From: Sulfolobus sp. A20
GTDB taxonomy: Archaea; Thermoproteota; Thermoprotei_A; Sulfolobales; Sulfolobaceae
Assembly: GCF_001719125.1 (NCBI RefSeq)
Contig: NZ_CP017006.1
Coordinates: forward strand, 1-64,000
DNA length: 64,000 nt
Direction: 5' to 3'
Part shown: positions 20,512 to 30,432 of the stretch, in pieces
Layout: every line of letters starts with the position of its first letter
Numbering within the stretch: the first letter of the stretch is position 1
The notes under the pieces: generated by a model
The model's input: only the letters and a program-made list of their open reading frames with translations
Database searches by the model: none
What the model was told of the DNA's origin: nothing
Program-made: the position numbers and the translations under genes

Positions 20512-21867
20512 ATGGGTAATAAGATAGTAATTGCCTCCTGGGGAGACCCTTCTGCATGGAGAAAAGTGAAATACTTTGGCGAGCAGACGGATAAAGAGCC
20601 CGTTGAATCGATATCCTCACTCAAGCTGATCAGCGAAATGTTTAGTGACATAGAGAAGTTCTACATATTCGTACAAGATTCACTAGCCCAAAACCTAAGA
20701 TACACGAAGACGTTAAGTCGTGTGCCGAAAATGAAAAACTATACTCTAGTATAAAACGCAGCTCTAATACACAATCTGAAGACGTGGCCAACCGAGAGGA
20801 TAGGCTCCTACAAGGACCTAGTGGAAAAGGTCCGTAACTATATCTCTTGCATAGTCTCTAAACTAGGGATAAAAAATCACGAAGTCCTAGTACTCCCCTC
20901 ACGCATAGAGATCAAGTTAGAGAGTGAACCTACACCATACTACACCTCGTTCAGCTCTACCTCCGACTACGACTTCATGTACTCAGTGGGCTTAGTAGCG
21001 CTCTACGAGAAAATAAACCAAAACGTGGAGGAAATAATCGTCGACACTACGCACGGGATCAACTACTTCACGATAATGACACAGCTATTAGCTAGGGACT
21101 TAGCAAGTATACTCTCGGTAAAGCAGAGAGAGACTAAGGTAAAGGTTAGCTACTACAACGCCATCCCCAAGACCATCGGCGAGTTCTTAATGGCTAAAGT
21201 GTACAGTGACGCTAAGCCTAGCATAAGGGCACTTGACCAGCTGAGTAACAACGAACTGCGTATAGCTTACAACACCCTAAACTATAACGCTCCACTAGCC
21301 CTCGTATACTTCCTAAAAGAGTTTAACGAAAAGATCCCTAAGCTAGACGAGATTTACAGTAAAGTGAAGTTAAGTGAGGAACAGGGGAAGTTGAGAGTAG
21401 ACTACAACCTCATAGGGCAGGGAGTGAAGAAGATGAACGACACTTACCTCAAGCTCTTGATGAGGACAATTAAGGACAACTTCAACGTAAATGGGGACGT
21501 GAGCGTAAAGCTACTCAGGGACATAACTGACATAGTATACAAGCTCATATCAGAGGCTTCGTCCTCTATCATCATACGTGAGCTCGACAAGTTGTTCAAT
21601 TGCGTGAGGGATAATGCAGAAATGATAGCTAGTAAGGGCAAGGTGAATTATAAGGATATATACCCTATGTGTACTCAATCTAACACCGGAGAGGCCCAAG
21701 GATGTGAGGAAGTCTTAAGTGAAGATAATAAGAGGAACTTCATAGCCCACGGAGGGCTGCTAGAGGAGATCGTTGAGATTAAAGTCACTAATGAAGTGAG
21801 CAAGGAGAACATATTCCTATCGTACGGGAAATGTTGGGAAAAAGTTAAGGAATTCCTTTCGAAGTAG
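20512..21867 (+). pseudogene. csx1: csx1 (CARF-HEPN ribonuclease) interrupted by one in-frame stop
   Basis: Reading from ATG 20512 to 21867 gives 451 codons in a single frame with one TAA at 20752-20754 (codon 81). The frame continues without a shift (NAALIHNLKTWPTERIGSY...) into the open part, which could restart at GTG 20821. The N-terminus MGNKIVIASWGDPSAW is a CARF-type opening, DTTHGINYF near codon 178 is the CARF signature of Csx1, and RNFIAHGG near codon 408 is the HEPN Rx4H RNase motif. The family is usually about 450 aa, so only the stop is abnormal. Csx1 proteins are cOA-activated RNases acting with type III complexes. A sequencing error, a real knock-out or read-through are all possible. 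Confidence 0.85.
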
Positions 21868-22338
21868 TCTAGGCAAAGCCTTAAGTGGGGGTAGACCGCG
21901 TTATGTCCCCGTTTTACCCAGTCTTGACGTGTAGCAGGAAATATCTTATTGGTCAGCGTTACCATTAACCTCTACATAGGACCTTTACTATAACCAGTCT
22001 AGCTATGGAGGGATGCTCATCTCTGTTGTATATCTGGGTTGACAGGATGGATGATTATGCCACGGGGAGTCTCATCACGACCAGTAGTTAGTACCTAACT
22101 GATTTTTTGGGGAAACGGTAACTTACCTCCTCCCCACCTTAAAGGGCGAGGCTTGTCCTTCCTTTGTTAGTACACATTATTATGATATTTTACTTTAAAG
22201 ATAAAAGTTTTTTGAACGACACGGAAAACTTCAACCATAATTAATTCTGCTTCCATTTCACCGTATTACCGAGACCAGACTAGCAGGGAATAGAATTTAA
22301 GAATATCAGATTGGAGTTTCACTGTATTACAGAGATGA
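21868..22338. other. Non-coding stretch after csx1
   Basis: About 470 bp without a gene. An IS200/IS605-like end hairpin lies near 22126-22165 (CCTTAAAGGGCGAGGCTTG). Two imperfect copies of TTTCACCGTATTACCGAGA start at 22256 and 22317, about 61 bp apart, next to the 3' end of the III-D operon. Confidence 0.5.
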
Positions 22339-23133
22339 TTATGACAGTGTCAGAGGGGTTACCTTAACTTCCCCAAACCCAATAGCCCTACTCTTACCTA
22401 CGCCTAGGTAATTCGCGTAACCTAATAACTTTCTGATGTTATCTCTTAGTTTACTGTTCTTCCTAGCTGATAGTTGATATATAGTCCACCCTACAAATCC
22501 CCTGACTGGCTTATTCCCATAATAGGCTGTTATAGGCCTTAGCCTATAGTCCACTTCCCTAAAGTAGTACAACGTTTTAGAGCTTAGGACGTTGCTTATC
22601 TTTTCATCACTGTTAGAGTTCCAGTGCCTCAGTATTGAGGAGATCAAGTAGGGGACGCAAGGGAATAAAATGAACCTGTTCTTCTTCCTTTTGATTGGAG
22701 GTCTTATTGGTTGTAATAGTGTTGGCGTTAGGAAAGAAATCTTATAGAGCCTCGCGTCCTCTATTTCAACGTTTTCCGTTATCTTGACGTCAACCAGTTG
22801 GACTCTGAACTTGGTCTGCCAAAAAGTCAATACTTGTTGTGGGTTTTGGAGTATTTCTTCAAAAAAACTGTTACCTATGAAGGAAAAAGTGAAGTAGTAT
22901 TTCGCTCTACCATTTAACACGACTTTTTCCTTACCGGTAAAAAAGATTGGTCTTTCATTTATGTCCTTAATTACACTCACCCTTACTGGCTTGTAAGGCC
23001 TAGGGTCGTGGACTATTTCTGAGTAGCTTTTACTCATGTTGACTAGGATTTGTCTTCCTAACTTTGAGGTAAAGGGTGGGATTAGGACGTCATGTTCTGG
23101 TTCGACCTCGAATTTCATAGAATATATCATCAT
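22339..23133 (-). CDS. cas6: Cas6 crRNA-processing endoribonuclease (III-D operon copy)
   Basis: 264-aa RAMP protein with two ferredoxin-like halves. EHDVLIPPFTSKLGRQIL at the N-terminus matches the start of the second Cas6 in this window (NNAIIPPFSSKVGKTLL). YLGVGKSRAIGFGEVKV near the C-terminus is the Cas6 Gly-rich loop. Cas6 cuts precursor crRNA within the repeat, 8 nt upstream of the spacer, and leaves the 5' handle. It is last in the operon, its ATGATG overlapping the stop of the preceding cas7. Catalytic residues are not conserved in Cas6, so I do not assign them. Confidence 0.88.
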   Translation of the reverse strand: MMIYSMKFEVEPEHDVLIPPFTSKLGRQILVNMSKSYSEIVHDPRPYKPVRVSVIKDINERPIFFTGKEKVVLNGRAKYYFTFSFIGNSFFEEILQNPQQVLTFWQTKFRVQLVDVKITENVEIEDARLYKISFLTPTLLQPIRPPIKRKKNRFILFPCVPYLISSILRHWNSNSDEKISNVLSSKTLYYFREVDYRLRPITAYYGNKPVRGFVGWTIYQLSARKNSKLRDNIRKLLGYANYLGVGKSRAIGFGEVKVTPLTLS

Positions 23134-23858
23134 TTCAGCTCATCACTTAACGGTTTGAATATTGGCTTATCTAATAGTGAGTAAACTTTTGCCACACTGC
23201 TCTCCTTATCGTCCAATTGTATGAACCCTATCCCCCTAGACTTGCTGTTACCTATGAAAGTACCTACGTCCCTCATGAACTTTAGCGTCCTCATCCAAGG
23301 AATATAGTTGTATTCTCCCCTTACAATCACCATGACCTCAATTGAGCTCAAGTCGAGGATCTTCTCGTTGAATAAAAACCTCTCCAGATTAGTCCTGGAC
23401 TTCCTATCGATGACTACGTGAGGTCTTTGGATTATGTTTGCCTTAACTAACACGTCAGATATAGTTATACTACCAGCGAAGTAGTCCCCTCCATATAGCC
23501 TTTCGATGGGGCAGTTGTACTGGTTGTAGAGCTTATTGAACTCCTCTTCATCAGTTATTCCCTTAGCTACGGCTATTCTCACAACATCGTCAACGCATTT
23601 TTTAGGGTGTTGGTTGCACTCATCTATTAAGGTTTTATACTTACTATATACGTTACTGCTGTTCACGTGCTGGTTGAAGTGTTCTGGGCTACCCATTATG
23701 ATCTCTGTGACCCTTCTGAACATGCCTTTGAGGCTACTGGAGGGGATTAAGTACTCTTCACTACCTAACCTTAATGGTTCAGTAGTATCGTATACTCCCC
23801 CTATCCTCAGACCGTTTGGCAGGTTAAACTTTAACCTATATATATAGACTTCTGTCAT
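23130..23858 (-). CDS. Cas7-group RAMP protein (Csm3-like) of III-D effector
   Basis: 242 aa. It has a RAMP loop (YLIPSSSLKGMFRRV, 'iPgSSlKG.lR'), a central insertion with CNQHPKKC and CPIERLYGGDYFAGSITISD ('lfG....G.v.i.D'), and a Gly-rich loop near the C-terminus (GTFIGNSKSRGIGFIQL). I see no obvious catalytic Asp in the thumb position of the other Cas7 paralogues. It lies between the Cas5-like gene and cas6, overlapping both by 4 nt. By comparison with the S. solfataricus Csm locus this is one of several paralogous backbone or capping subunits. Confidence 0.8.
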   Translation of the reverse strand: MTEVYIYRLKFNLPNGLRIGGVYDTTEPLRLGSEEYLIPSSSLKGMFRRVTEIIMGSPEHFNQHVNSSNVYSKYKTLIDECNQHPKKCVDDVVRIAVAKGITDEEEFNKLYNQYNCPIERLYGGDYFAGSITISDVLVKANIIQRPHVVIDRKSRTNLERFLFNEKILDLSSIEVMVIVRGEYNYIPWMRTLKFMRDVGTFIGNSKSRGIGFIQLDDKESSVAKVYSLLDKPIFKPLSDELK

Positions 23859-24760
23859 TGTACTCTCACCTTATCTAGTAAGTACTTTAGGTCTGGTATT
23901 TTGAGGATGAAGTTCAAGCCTGAAGCCATAATCCTTGAGTCATAATACTCATCAATGTATATTAACGTGCCCTCCTTCAGGGTTTTGAAGACTGGCTTAT
24001 TCCCGGATATTGTGTCAGTAGTAAACCAGCCTGTGTAAAGTGATGTCTCCCCTATGATAGTTTTAGCGTCGAAGAACTTCTTACCGAAAAGGGATGGGAG
24101 GCACTGGGATAGGCAGTAGGATAAACCTTTTGGATCATCTAGGTTTATCTCCCTTACCTTATTGACCTCAGCTATGTTCCCCACCCTATTCTTACTCCTA
24201 CCTATGCCTACTCTTTTGACCAAGTCTATGACCTCACTTGGCTTAGCTAAAGCCCAAAGTTCATCAAATTTCTTATACTCGTAAGCGAATAACATCCCTT
24301 GGTATGACGATACGCTCTTCTTATCTATTGCGACGTGCATTTGTATTGTAGACTCAGCTGAGAACTGTTGATAGACGTGGTGGTCTTTCTCATCACCTTT
24401 ATAAGTTATTAGGGCACCAATCTTAGGCTTACCCTCTACCTTCATTGCCTCAGATATTCTCCCTTCCCCTATCACCTTCTCTTTTTCGTTTAAAACGCCA
24501 TTAGCCTCAATGAAGTCTTTGCCCTTCCTCTCCTTAGCTGGGCTGAAGTAGTGGGAAGGTAAAGTGTTTGTGGGGTAAGCTGGGGATACGAAGAAGTCCT
24601 CCTCTATCTTCCCTTTTTGGTAATAGTACTCTGCCAGAATAGCACCCCTTAACGTTGTGGATGGGATGTAGTCAGCTGTTGAGAAGTAGTAGTTTTTGAC
24701 CTTTCTCAGTTGGGTCGTTATGTATCTTTTTACAGTTATTTTTAATAACGCTAGGTCCAC
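23855..24760 (-). CDS. Cas5-group RAMP protein (Csx10-like) of III-D effector
   Basis: 301 aa. The N-terminal half has STADYIPSTTLRGAILAEYY, the loop typical of Csx10/Cas5 ('iPgt.lRGala..y'), and the middle has RVGIGRSKNRVGNIAEV, a Gly-rich RAMP loop. Csx10 is the Cas5-like subunit diagnostic of subtype III-D and should hold the crRNA 5' handle beside Cas10. It is shorter than many Csx10 proteins. It starts with GTG at 24760, supported by GGAGGTGA a few bases upstream, next to the preceding stop. The subtype call depends on this identification. Confidence 0.65.
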   Translation of the reverse strand: MDLALLKITVKRYITTQLRKVKNYYFSTADYIPSTTLRGAILAEYYYQKGKIEEDFFVSPAYPTNTLPSHYFSPAKERKGKDFIEANGVLNEKEKVIGEGRISEAMKVEGKPKIGALITYKGDEKDHHVYQQFSAESTIQMHVAIDKKSVSSYQGMLFAYEYKKFDELWALAKPSEVIDLVKRVGIGRSKNRVGNIAEVNKVREINLDDPKGLSYCLSQCLPSLFGKKFFDAKTIIGETSLYTGWFTTDTISGNKPVFKTLKEGTLIYIDEYYDSRIMASGLNFILKIPDLKYLLDKVRVQ

Positions 24761-24766
24761 GGACTT

Positions 24767-25381
24767 TCACCTCCACAAGTAATCTGATAGAAAATCAAGC
24801 AGTTTTTCAGTCTCGTCGTTACACTTCACCTTGTTACATACCTCCTCTTTCTTAGTCAAGACCTTAACGTCTACCATAGCGTTCCTCCCTAACCTCCAAT
24901 ACCTTAATGCGGACAGTGAGTAGAGTAATAGGTTAAACAGCTTAATATCGTCTTCACATCTGTAAATGATTTTAGCCTTAAATTCTCTACCAGGCTTTAT
25001 GATCTGTTGGGTGAACAGTGAGCCGTCCTTAGCCTTTTGTGTCTTATCATCAATTGATACCCTCGTTATCAAGTGTTTTTCCTCTACCACTTGGTCCATT
25101 AAGATGGTGAAGCATCCCCCATCTTTCGAGTCTGGGTAACCGTAAAGTCTACATACATCACAAGGGGAGGAGCCGTGTGCCTTTCTCATCCTATTAGGCT
25201 CTATTTCACCACAGGATGTAAACCCGTTTGGCAATAGGTTACTTACCGCTGTCCTCATCACTCCTCTTAACGATGAGGAGGGGATCCCAAGTTCGTTAAA
25301 TGGGATGTCGACTATGCCTATTGTACTCCCTCCTGCAATTGTCAAAGAGGTGAGGTTTTTTAAGAGTATTGTGATCTCCAC
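24767..25381 (-). CDS. Cas7-group RAMP protein (Csm3-like) with catalytic-type Asp
   Basis: 204 aa. GGSTIGIVDIPFNELGIP places D25 where Cmr4/Csm3 carry the Asp that cuts target RNA. GIPSSSLRGVMRT is the RAMP loop. CGEIEP followed by CDVCRLYGYPD gives a possible zinc knuckle and the 'lFG.p' strand. A GTG start at 25381 with GGGTGA upstream fits better than any internal ATG. It lies 6 bp downstream of cas10. Likely a backbone subunit of the III-D complex. Confidence 0.8.
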   Translation of the reverse strand: MEITILLKNLTSLTIAGGSTIGIVDIPFNELGIPSSSLRGVMRTAVSNLLPNGFTSCGEIEPNRMRKAHGSSPCDVCRLYGYPDSKDGGCFTILMDQVVEEKHLITRVSIDDKTQKAKDGSLFTQQIIKPGREFKAKIIYRCEDDIKLFNLLLYSLSALRYWRLGRNAMVDVKVLTKKEEVCNKVKCNDETEKLLDFLSDYLWR

Positions 25382-25387
25382 TTTTCT

Positions 25388-27943
25388 TCACCCTATACCT
25401 ACTCTTATAGTCTTTAACATGAAGTAGAAATCGTAAAGTGGGATGACGTTCTTATTTATCTTACTCAATAGTAGTGTCAGTAGTCTCTTCGTATATTCGT
25501 CATCACTCCTAAACCTCTTTCTTACCATATAAGCTACTGTTTCGTAGAAGTATCTGTCAGTGCCGTACAATGTATCTGCGTAACTCACTACATCTTCTAG
25601 CGGTCTGATTAGGTCCCTCGCTTCCTTCCTCGCTTCCTCCCTTGCTTCCTTCGTTGCGTCTTTATCGTATAGTTGTGATATGAAGCTGAAAACGTCTTGC
25701 TTATTGCTTATTAGGTCTAACAATTCCTTCACCTCATCTAAATCGTTTGACACCAAGAGGAATGACTTTTTGTTTCCATTAGAGGGAATGGCACTGTATT
25801 TAGAGAGCTCAGTTTTAATCACCCCTTCTGATGCCAGTGTTGATGAGAAGACTAGACACGATATTGAAGATTTATTAGCGTCCTCTATCTTACTCCTCTC
25901 CATTAACTCGTTTACCGCGTGGTAAGCGAACTGTACTGGATGGTCTGGCTTGACTGATATTACCCCGACCTTGAAGGTGAAGCCAGTGTTCTTCTCCGCT
26001 CTCTCAAACAGTTTAGTAGCTAATGGTATGGAAACCACTGATGGGGCTAATATCATAACGTCGTCCCCACCTAGATATAGTACACCAGATAATACCCTAC
26101 TCGCCAAGTCTTTATTCACTCTAGCTAGCTCAGATATCGTCTCGTAGAACGACTTCTTTATTCCATAGTCTAGCCTGAAGCTCCTATCGATGTAGTCTGA
26201 AAAAGTCACACTCGTCATAAAGATTACTCCAGCCCTATTCCCATCAGCTTTTATTAAGGCTACGTATTTATTGTCCTCCTTTTTCTTATAACCAGCTATG
26301 AACTCCATTGCTTTGACTGGGTAGTCTTCACCGAGATATTTTTGAGCGTATTCTAAAGGTCTGACTGGAGTCCCGTCTAACAAGTAATTCGCGTTAACCC
26401 TAGCTACAAAACCTCTCTGCTTTGAGAGTTCCCTAACGAATTTACATCTCTCGCAGAGTAAATCGTCTTCACTCCTATCAATAGCTGGTCTAATCCCACA
26501 GCTAGTGCAGACTTCATGAAGACCTAAGGAGTAAATCTGTTCGTCAAAGTTGATTAAATACTTCTCGTACTGTTGCGATGAAATCTCAGCCCATACTTCG
26601 TTGAAGTTTTTAACGTAGTCCTCATAAATGAAATCGACTATTTTCACGTCCAACTTAACGTCAATTGGCTCAATGACGTTCTCAAATAGTTTCTTAATTT
26701 GGTCCTTGCCTAGATCGCTTCTCACTACAATATACGAGTGACCCCCATATCCACTTAGTAATGCCTCTGCAGGTATTCTGGATTTTCCAAGGTTTTTGAA
26801 CTCAGTATCAATGAGTATGAAGGCGTAGACTGAGGTTAAGAAATCGACTAATGTGCTTGCAAACGACATATCCCTTAAATTAGGGAAGCTGGTTATGAAC
26901 TTCTGGATACCGGGGAAGTCTATGTAGACTAGGTAGGCTTTAGGGCTTCCCAACTTCCTTTCCTCAGACCTCTTGACCTCTTGGGTGTTCAGAAACTCAA
27001 AGAACTTAGAATCCTTAGTGAACCTGCTCAACTCTAGGGTCTCGCCAACTATACGCTTAAATAAAGTCTTACTGGCCTCTTCATACTTCTCTTTACCATA
27101 TTTCTCAATGCAGTCGTAAGAGTTAGCATCGTTATAACATTCTCCCATAGGAATTTCCTTGAGGTATCTATTGACTATACCACTTAACCTATCTGCTGAT
27201 GCAGCCAACCTATCTGCCATGTTTAGAACGTTTTCTGCTCTAGTGTGATGCTTTTCAACCAAATCTTTTATCTTATCTAATGATTCGCCCATGCATAAGC
27301 CGGCTTTGTCAGCACTCTCAATTAATTTTTTAAGGATTTCAGATGAGGCTGTAACGTGATGTTTGGGGTTAATTAGCTTTCCAATATCATGGAGGAGTCC
27401 TGCTATTCTTAAGTAGTTTAGGTCAACTGACTCTGGCTGTAAAGCCCAGGTTAGTAAGGAGGAAAGCTGTAAGTGTGATACGAGGGAAGTGAAGTTATAG
27501 CCCGGTCTGGTGTCAGCTGGAGTGTAAAGCAATGCCTCATAGATCTCTCTGATATCACTTGAGGTTACAATATAAGTGATTAGCTTATCGTATTCCTTCC
27601 TCTTACTTTCTAGCTGTTTAAAAACATCTTCAAGTTTTAATGAACTGATGTCCTCCAAGTGCCTAAAAATTACGTAGATGAAGAAGTATTCAAAGGCGTT
27701 GAACACGTAATTGCTAGAGGTATAAGGTGAGTATGAAAATAGCATTGGCATCTTATATAGGAAGGACAGTACGTCAGCGTATATATCAATTGCTTTCTTC
27801 TCATCGTTATCAGCTATTTCACATGAAAAACTCGCCAACTGGAACAGGACGTCAACTATCTTGCCTTCCAGATTACTTACCTTATTCTCGTCGACGAAGC
27901 TCACCTTAAAGTCCGGTAACAATAGTTTACCTCTTAGGACCAT
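25388..27943 (-). CDS. cas10: Cas10, large subunit of III-D/Csm-type effector
   Basis: 851 aa. The HD domain has LRIAGLLHDIGKLINPKHH (HD near 183), with paired His residues further on (LVEKHHTRAENVL). The Cas10 core begins YIDFPGIQKFITSFPNLRDM. A zinc site is formed by CTSCG (about 477) and CERC (about 496). YLGGDDVMIL (GGDD near 623) is the cyclase Palm motif. A repetitive helix (KEAREEARKEAR) lies near the C-terminus. HD and GGDD are both intact, so ssDNA cleavage and cOA synthesis are expected. Its ATG overlaps a 54-codon gene upstream by 10 nt, and GGTGG lies just before it. Confidence 0.94.
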   Translation of the reverse strand: MVLRGKLLLPDFKVSFVDENKVSNLEGKIVDVLFQLASFSCEIADNDEKKAIDIYADVLSFLYKMPMLFSYSPYTSSNYVFNAFEYFFIYVIFRHLEDISSLKLEDVFKQLESKRKEYDKLITYIVTSSDIREIYEALLYTPADTRPGYNFTSLVSHLQLSSLLTWALQPESVDLNYLRIAGLLHDIGKLINPKHHVTASSEILKKLIESADKAGLCMGESLDKIKDLVEKHHTRAENVLNMADRLAASADRLSGIVNRYLKEIPMGECYNDANSYDCIEKYGKEKYEEASKTLFKRIVGETLELSRFTKDSKFFEFLNTQEVKRSEERKLGSPKAYLVYIDFPGIQKFITSFPNLRDMSFASTLVDFLTSVYAFILIDTEFKNLGKSRIPAEALLSGYGGHSYIVVRSDLGKDQIKKLFENVIEPIDVKLDVKIVDFIYEDYVKNFNEVWAEISSQQYEKYLINFDEQIYSLGLHEVCTSCGIRPAIDRSEDDLLCERCKFVRELSKQRGFVARVNANYLLDGTPVRPLEYAQKYLGEDYPVKAMEFIAGYKKKEDNKYVALIKADGNRAGVIFMTSVTFSDYIDRSFRLDYGIKKSFYETISELARVNKDLASRVLSGVLYLGGDDVMILAPSVVSIPLATKLFERAEKNTGFTFKVGVISVKPDHPVQFAYHAVNELMERSKIEDANKSSISCLVFSSTLASEGVIKTELSKYSAIPSNGNKKSFLLVSNDLDEVKELLDLISNKQDVFSFISQLYDKDATKEAREEARKEARDLIRPLEDVVSYADTLYGTDRYFYETVAYMVRKRFRSDDEYTKRLLTLLLSKINKNVIPLYDFYFMLKTIRVGIG

Positions 27944-28098
27944 TTTACCACCTTCTTCAAATACTTACCCTTTTTCCATTCAATGAAAGAGTGGTCACTC
28001 TTATTATCTACAAAATTAACTTCATCTACGAATAAATAGCCATTGGGGTCTTTACAATCCAAATCAACTGATAGGTCATAACGAATACATATCTTCAT
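27934..28098 (-). CDS. 54-aa acidic/aromatic small protein inside the III-D operon
   Basis: An open frame of 54 codons fills the gap between a cas7 gene and cas10. It starts at ATG 28098, one base after the TAA of the preceding gene, with GGAG about 8 nt upstream, and ends overlapping the cas10 start by 10 nt. It begins MKICIRYDLSVDLDCKDPNG and continues with YLFVDEVNFVDNKSDHSF and IEWKKGKYLKK. There is no signal peptide or membrane segment. The spacing on both sides and the SD indicate a real gene. I do not recognise the family. A role in Cas10 assembly is possible from position only. Confidence 0.75.
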   Translation of the reverse strand: MKICIRYDLSVDLDCKDPNGYLFVDEVNFVDNKSDHSFIEWKKGKYLKKVVKWS

Positions 28099-28099
28099 C

Positions 28100-28921
28100 T
28101 TACCACTCCTCGTTAAAATCTGATGGTTTGAACGCGTTTACAAACTCCTTTAAGTAGTCAACGTACTTGGGATCAGAGCTCACGAGGGAGAACTGGACTC
28201 TTCCAAACCTTCTGTCAGAGAACTTGAACCTTCCTAATAACATTGTCTTAGAAATTAAGGAGTTGTTATTAACTCTAAACCCGAAACCGTAAAGTAACAT
28301 CCCTATTTCCACGCTCTTCAATCCCTTGAAGATAGCTCTTCCCTTAAATACGGAGTTCTTCGTTACGCATTCGTATTCATCTCCCCTTACGTTAACGTTT
28401 TGAGAATTGACATTTTCTCCTATGAAATCACTAAACGTTACTCTACTAGCCAAGCCACTGTTTCCTAAGAGGTCACAGACTGGGCAAACTTTGGGAAACT
28501 TAACTACGTCAAATTTTTCACTTTCCTTATCCTTAGGTCTGAATATTTTCTTATACGTCTGAGACGTGTTGCTTGCTTCCCTAGAGACTATGTAACAGCT
28601 CCCTGGGATTGCTAACTCTAGTCTAGTCCTCACCAGTCCCTTTATTGTTGACCCTGGGATTATGACTAAACCATTACTATACCTAGTCATTAAGTGGAGT
28701 TTTGGTGAAAAGTAGGCTGAGAGATCTGGTATACTACCCTTTAATGCTTGTTCAAGTAAAGCGTTAATGTTATCTATTTTTTTCATTAACCTATACGTTG
28801 GAAGTCCACTCCCCACGTGTAAATAGTCTGACTTCACTGTGAGCCTTAGCTCTATTTCACCGTCAATGCCCTTAGAGTTTCTCCTAGTATATTCACTTCT
28901 CTGGATATTGGATCTTTGCAT
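28100..28921 (-). CDS. Cas7-group RAMP protein of III-D effector
   Basis: 273 aa. RAMP loop [19 protein letters not shown], zinc-type pair CPVCDLLG followed by [13 protein letters not shown] ('lfG....s.v.f.D'), and a Gly-rich C-terminal segment ([16 protein letters not shown]). Where the two upstream paralogues have a catalytic-type Asp, this one has LPTYRLMKK, so it may not cut RNA. The start at 28921 overlaps the previous gene by 29 nt, and no later start keeps the first strand. Confidence 0.8.
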   Translation of the reverse strand: MQRSNIQRSEYTRRNSKGIDGEIELRLTVKSDYLHVGSGLPTYRLMKKIDNINALLEQALKGSIPDLSAYFSPKLHLMTRYSNGLVIIPGSTIKGLVRTRLELAIPGSCYIVSREASNTSQTYKKIFRPKDKESEKFDVVKFPKVCPVCDLLGNSGLASRVTFSDFIGENVNSQNVNVRGDEYECVTKNSVFKGRAIFKGLKSVEIGMLLYGFGFRVNNNSLISKTMLLGRFKFSDRRFGRVQFSLVSSDPKYVDYLKEFVNAFKPSDFNEEW

Positions 28922-29723
28922 TCTGGAAGACCTCTATGTATGGTTTCATTAATTCGAAGAACTGATCTCCTTCTACTGAATTTAAGTCCACTTTAACGTC
29001 CTCATCTCCAATCTTGTTATCACCTGTACTGGTGAACTTCAGCTTGGAGAACTTAACTAAACCAAAGCCCCTACTCTTATGCCCTCCAACTTGTGTTAGA
29101 CCATCATGAATGTATTTCATAATATTTACAATATAACCAATGACGTAACTCGGTAAGTTATATCCGATTAATTTAAAAGAGAACGTTGAGCCGGGTTCGA
29201 CATATTCGACTTGCACTAATGCTCCCCTTGCAGCTGCCCCCTCTGTTCTGCTTATTGCTACCATTGTTCTCATACCAATCGAGTAATTTAACGCCACTGA
29301 GTCTAAGAACCTAACATTGCCTATTACCATATTTGTCCCGAAGAGTTTACAATTTAGACAAGTTTTTTTCCAAAACATTTCTAATGCCTCATTAATCTTA
29401 TTTCTTTTTAATAAGTTTTGGAAGTCGTCATCCAACCCTCTCTTCCTTAAACAGTTGTCATTTCCTACACCACTACATACCTCGACGTTTTTCGCTGACA
29501 ATAACCTCTCTCCGGTAGATCTGAAAATGCCTTTCCATGATGAACCAGGTATGACTGGTCTCCCATTATGATCCTTCAATATGGTATCCCTAGCTATACT
29601 AGTAGGATCTAAGCTACCTCCCCTACCTACTCCTATCCTCAATGGAGCTATTGTAACGACTTCTCCTTCAATAATTACTATTCTCTTTACCAAATCCTTC
29701 CTAATAAAGGTGTAGTCTACCAT
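28893..29723 (-). CDS. csm3: Cas7-group RAMP protein (Csm3-like) of III-D effector
   Basis: 276 aa. [20 protein letters not shown] places D46 as a candidate catalytic Asp in the thumb loop, followed by [16 protein letters not shown] (RAMP loop), [20 protein letters not shown] (zinc-type pair and 'FG....G.v.f.D'), [15 protein letters not shown] (the Csm3 'R..v.IdR.tg' segment) and [13 protein letters not shown]. This set is the full Csm3 pattern. The ATG follows the stop of the preceding gene directly, with GGTG 6 nt upstream. Confidence 0.86.
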   Translation of the reverse strand: MVDYTFIRKDLVKRIVIIEGEVVTIAPLRIGVGRGGSLDPTSIARDTILKDHNGRPVIPGSSWKGIFRSTGERLLSAKNVEVCSGVGNDNCLRKRGLDDDFQNLLKRNKINEALEMFWKKTCLNCKLFGTNMVIGNVRFLDSVALNYSIGMRTMVAISRTEGAAARGALVQVEYVEPGSTFSFKLIGYNLPSYVIGYIVNIMKYIHDGLTQVGGHKSRGFGLVKFSKLKFTSTGDNKIGDEDVKVDLNSVEGDQFFELMKPYIEVFQNAKIQYPEK

Positions 29724-30428
29724 CTAGAGCACCTGGTTTAAATCGTACTCTTTAGGGGTTAGAAGGTTAGGGGACTTATAATACTTCAACTTCCCACCAG
29801 TTAGCTTGACTAGACCATATCCTGCGCTCTTCTTACCCCCTACAAAAATACCGTCTGTAACGAGAGTCTTTAACACGTACTTCAATGCGTTTACTGAAAC
29901 TTTCTTCCAATCCTCTTTCTCTTGGTTTACTAAGTCTAAATTATATATTATCATTGAGAAGTCGAACCTAGAGTTCGGCTCTACGAAATCAAGCGTATAA
30001 AGGTTCCCGGGCAGATTACCCCCAAATACTCGATTTATCGCCACCATAGTCCTCTGCCCAATTGAGAACTCCTCTGCTATAGAATCTAAGATGTAAACTC
30101 TTGAAGCCAAGTCTTTGAACCCAAATATTATACACGGTATGCAATAGCTATTTTTATCACATGATGTACACTCATCATCACTAATATCGCATACTCTGTA
30201 TTTCTGGTCATTTAATGATTTTATGTAAGCCTCTACCATACTTCTAAATACTCCCTTCAATGAGGATCCAGGTATTACAGGCTTTCCCTTTATTTTCATG
30301 ATTGGATTATCAGTTGCCTCTGTGAACTCTTGTGCCTTACCTTGACCAACCCTTAAAGGCGTTAAGTTAATTAGTTTACCCTCTATTTTTATGATCGTAT
30401 TTATGACGTCTAAATCCTTACAGCTCAT
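29724..30428 (-). CDS. csm3: Cas7-group RAMP protein (Csm3-like), first backbone gene of III-D operon
   Basis: 234 aa. [20 protein letters not shown] gives a thumb loop with D40 in the catalytic position. [16 protein letters not shown] is the RAMP loop, CTSCDK...[20 protein letters not shown] the zinc-type region, [14 protein letters not shown] the Csm3 segment and [14 protein letters not shown] the C-terminal Gly-rich loop. The size is that of canonical Csm3. GGGATGAA precedes the ATG at 30428. It shares most motifs with the next gene, so the two arose by duplication. Confidence 0.87.
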   Translation of the reverse strand: MSCKDLDVINTIIKIEGKLINLTPLRVGQGKAQEFTEATDNPIMKIKGKPVIPGSSLKGVFRSMVEAYIKSLNDQKYRVCDISDDECTSCDKNSYCIPCIIFGFKDLASRVYILDSIAEEFSIGQRTMVAINRVFGGNLPGNLYTLDFVEPNSRFDFSMIIYNLDLVNQEKEDWKKVSVNALKYVLKTLVTDGIFVGGKKSAGYGLVKLTGGKLKYYKSPNLLTPKEYDLNQVL

Positions 30429-30432
30429 AATT

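Noticed and set aside
20752-20754. Recoding of the csx1 stop codon (pyrrolysine or selenocysteine)
   Set aside because: The codon is TAA, which is not used for either; no recoding element seen.
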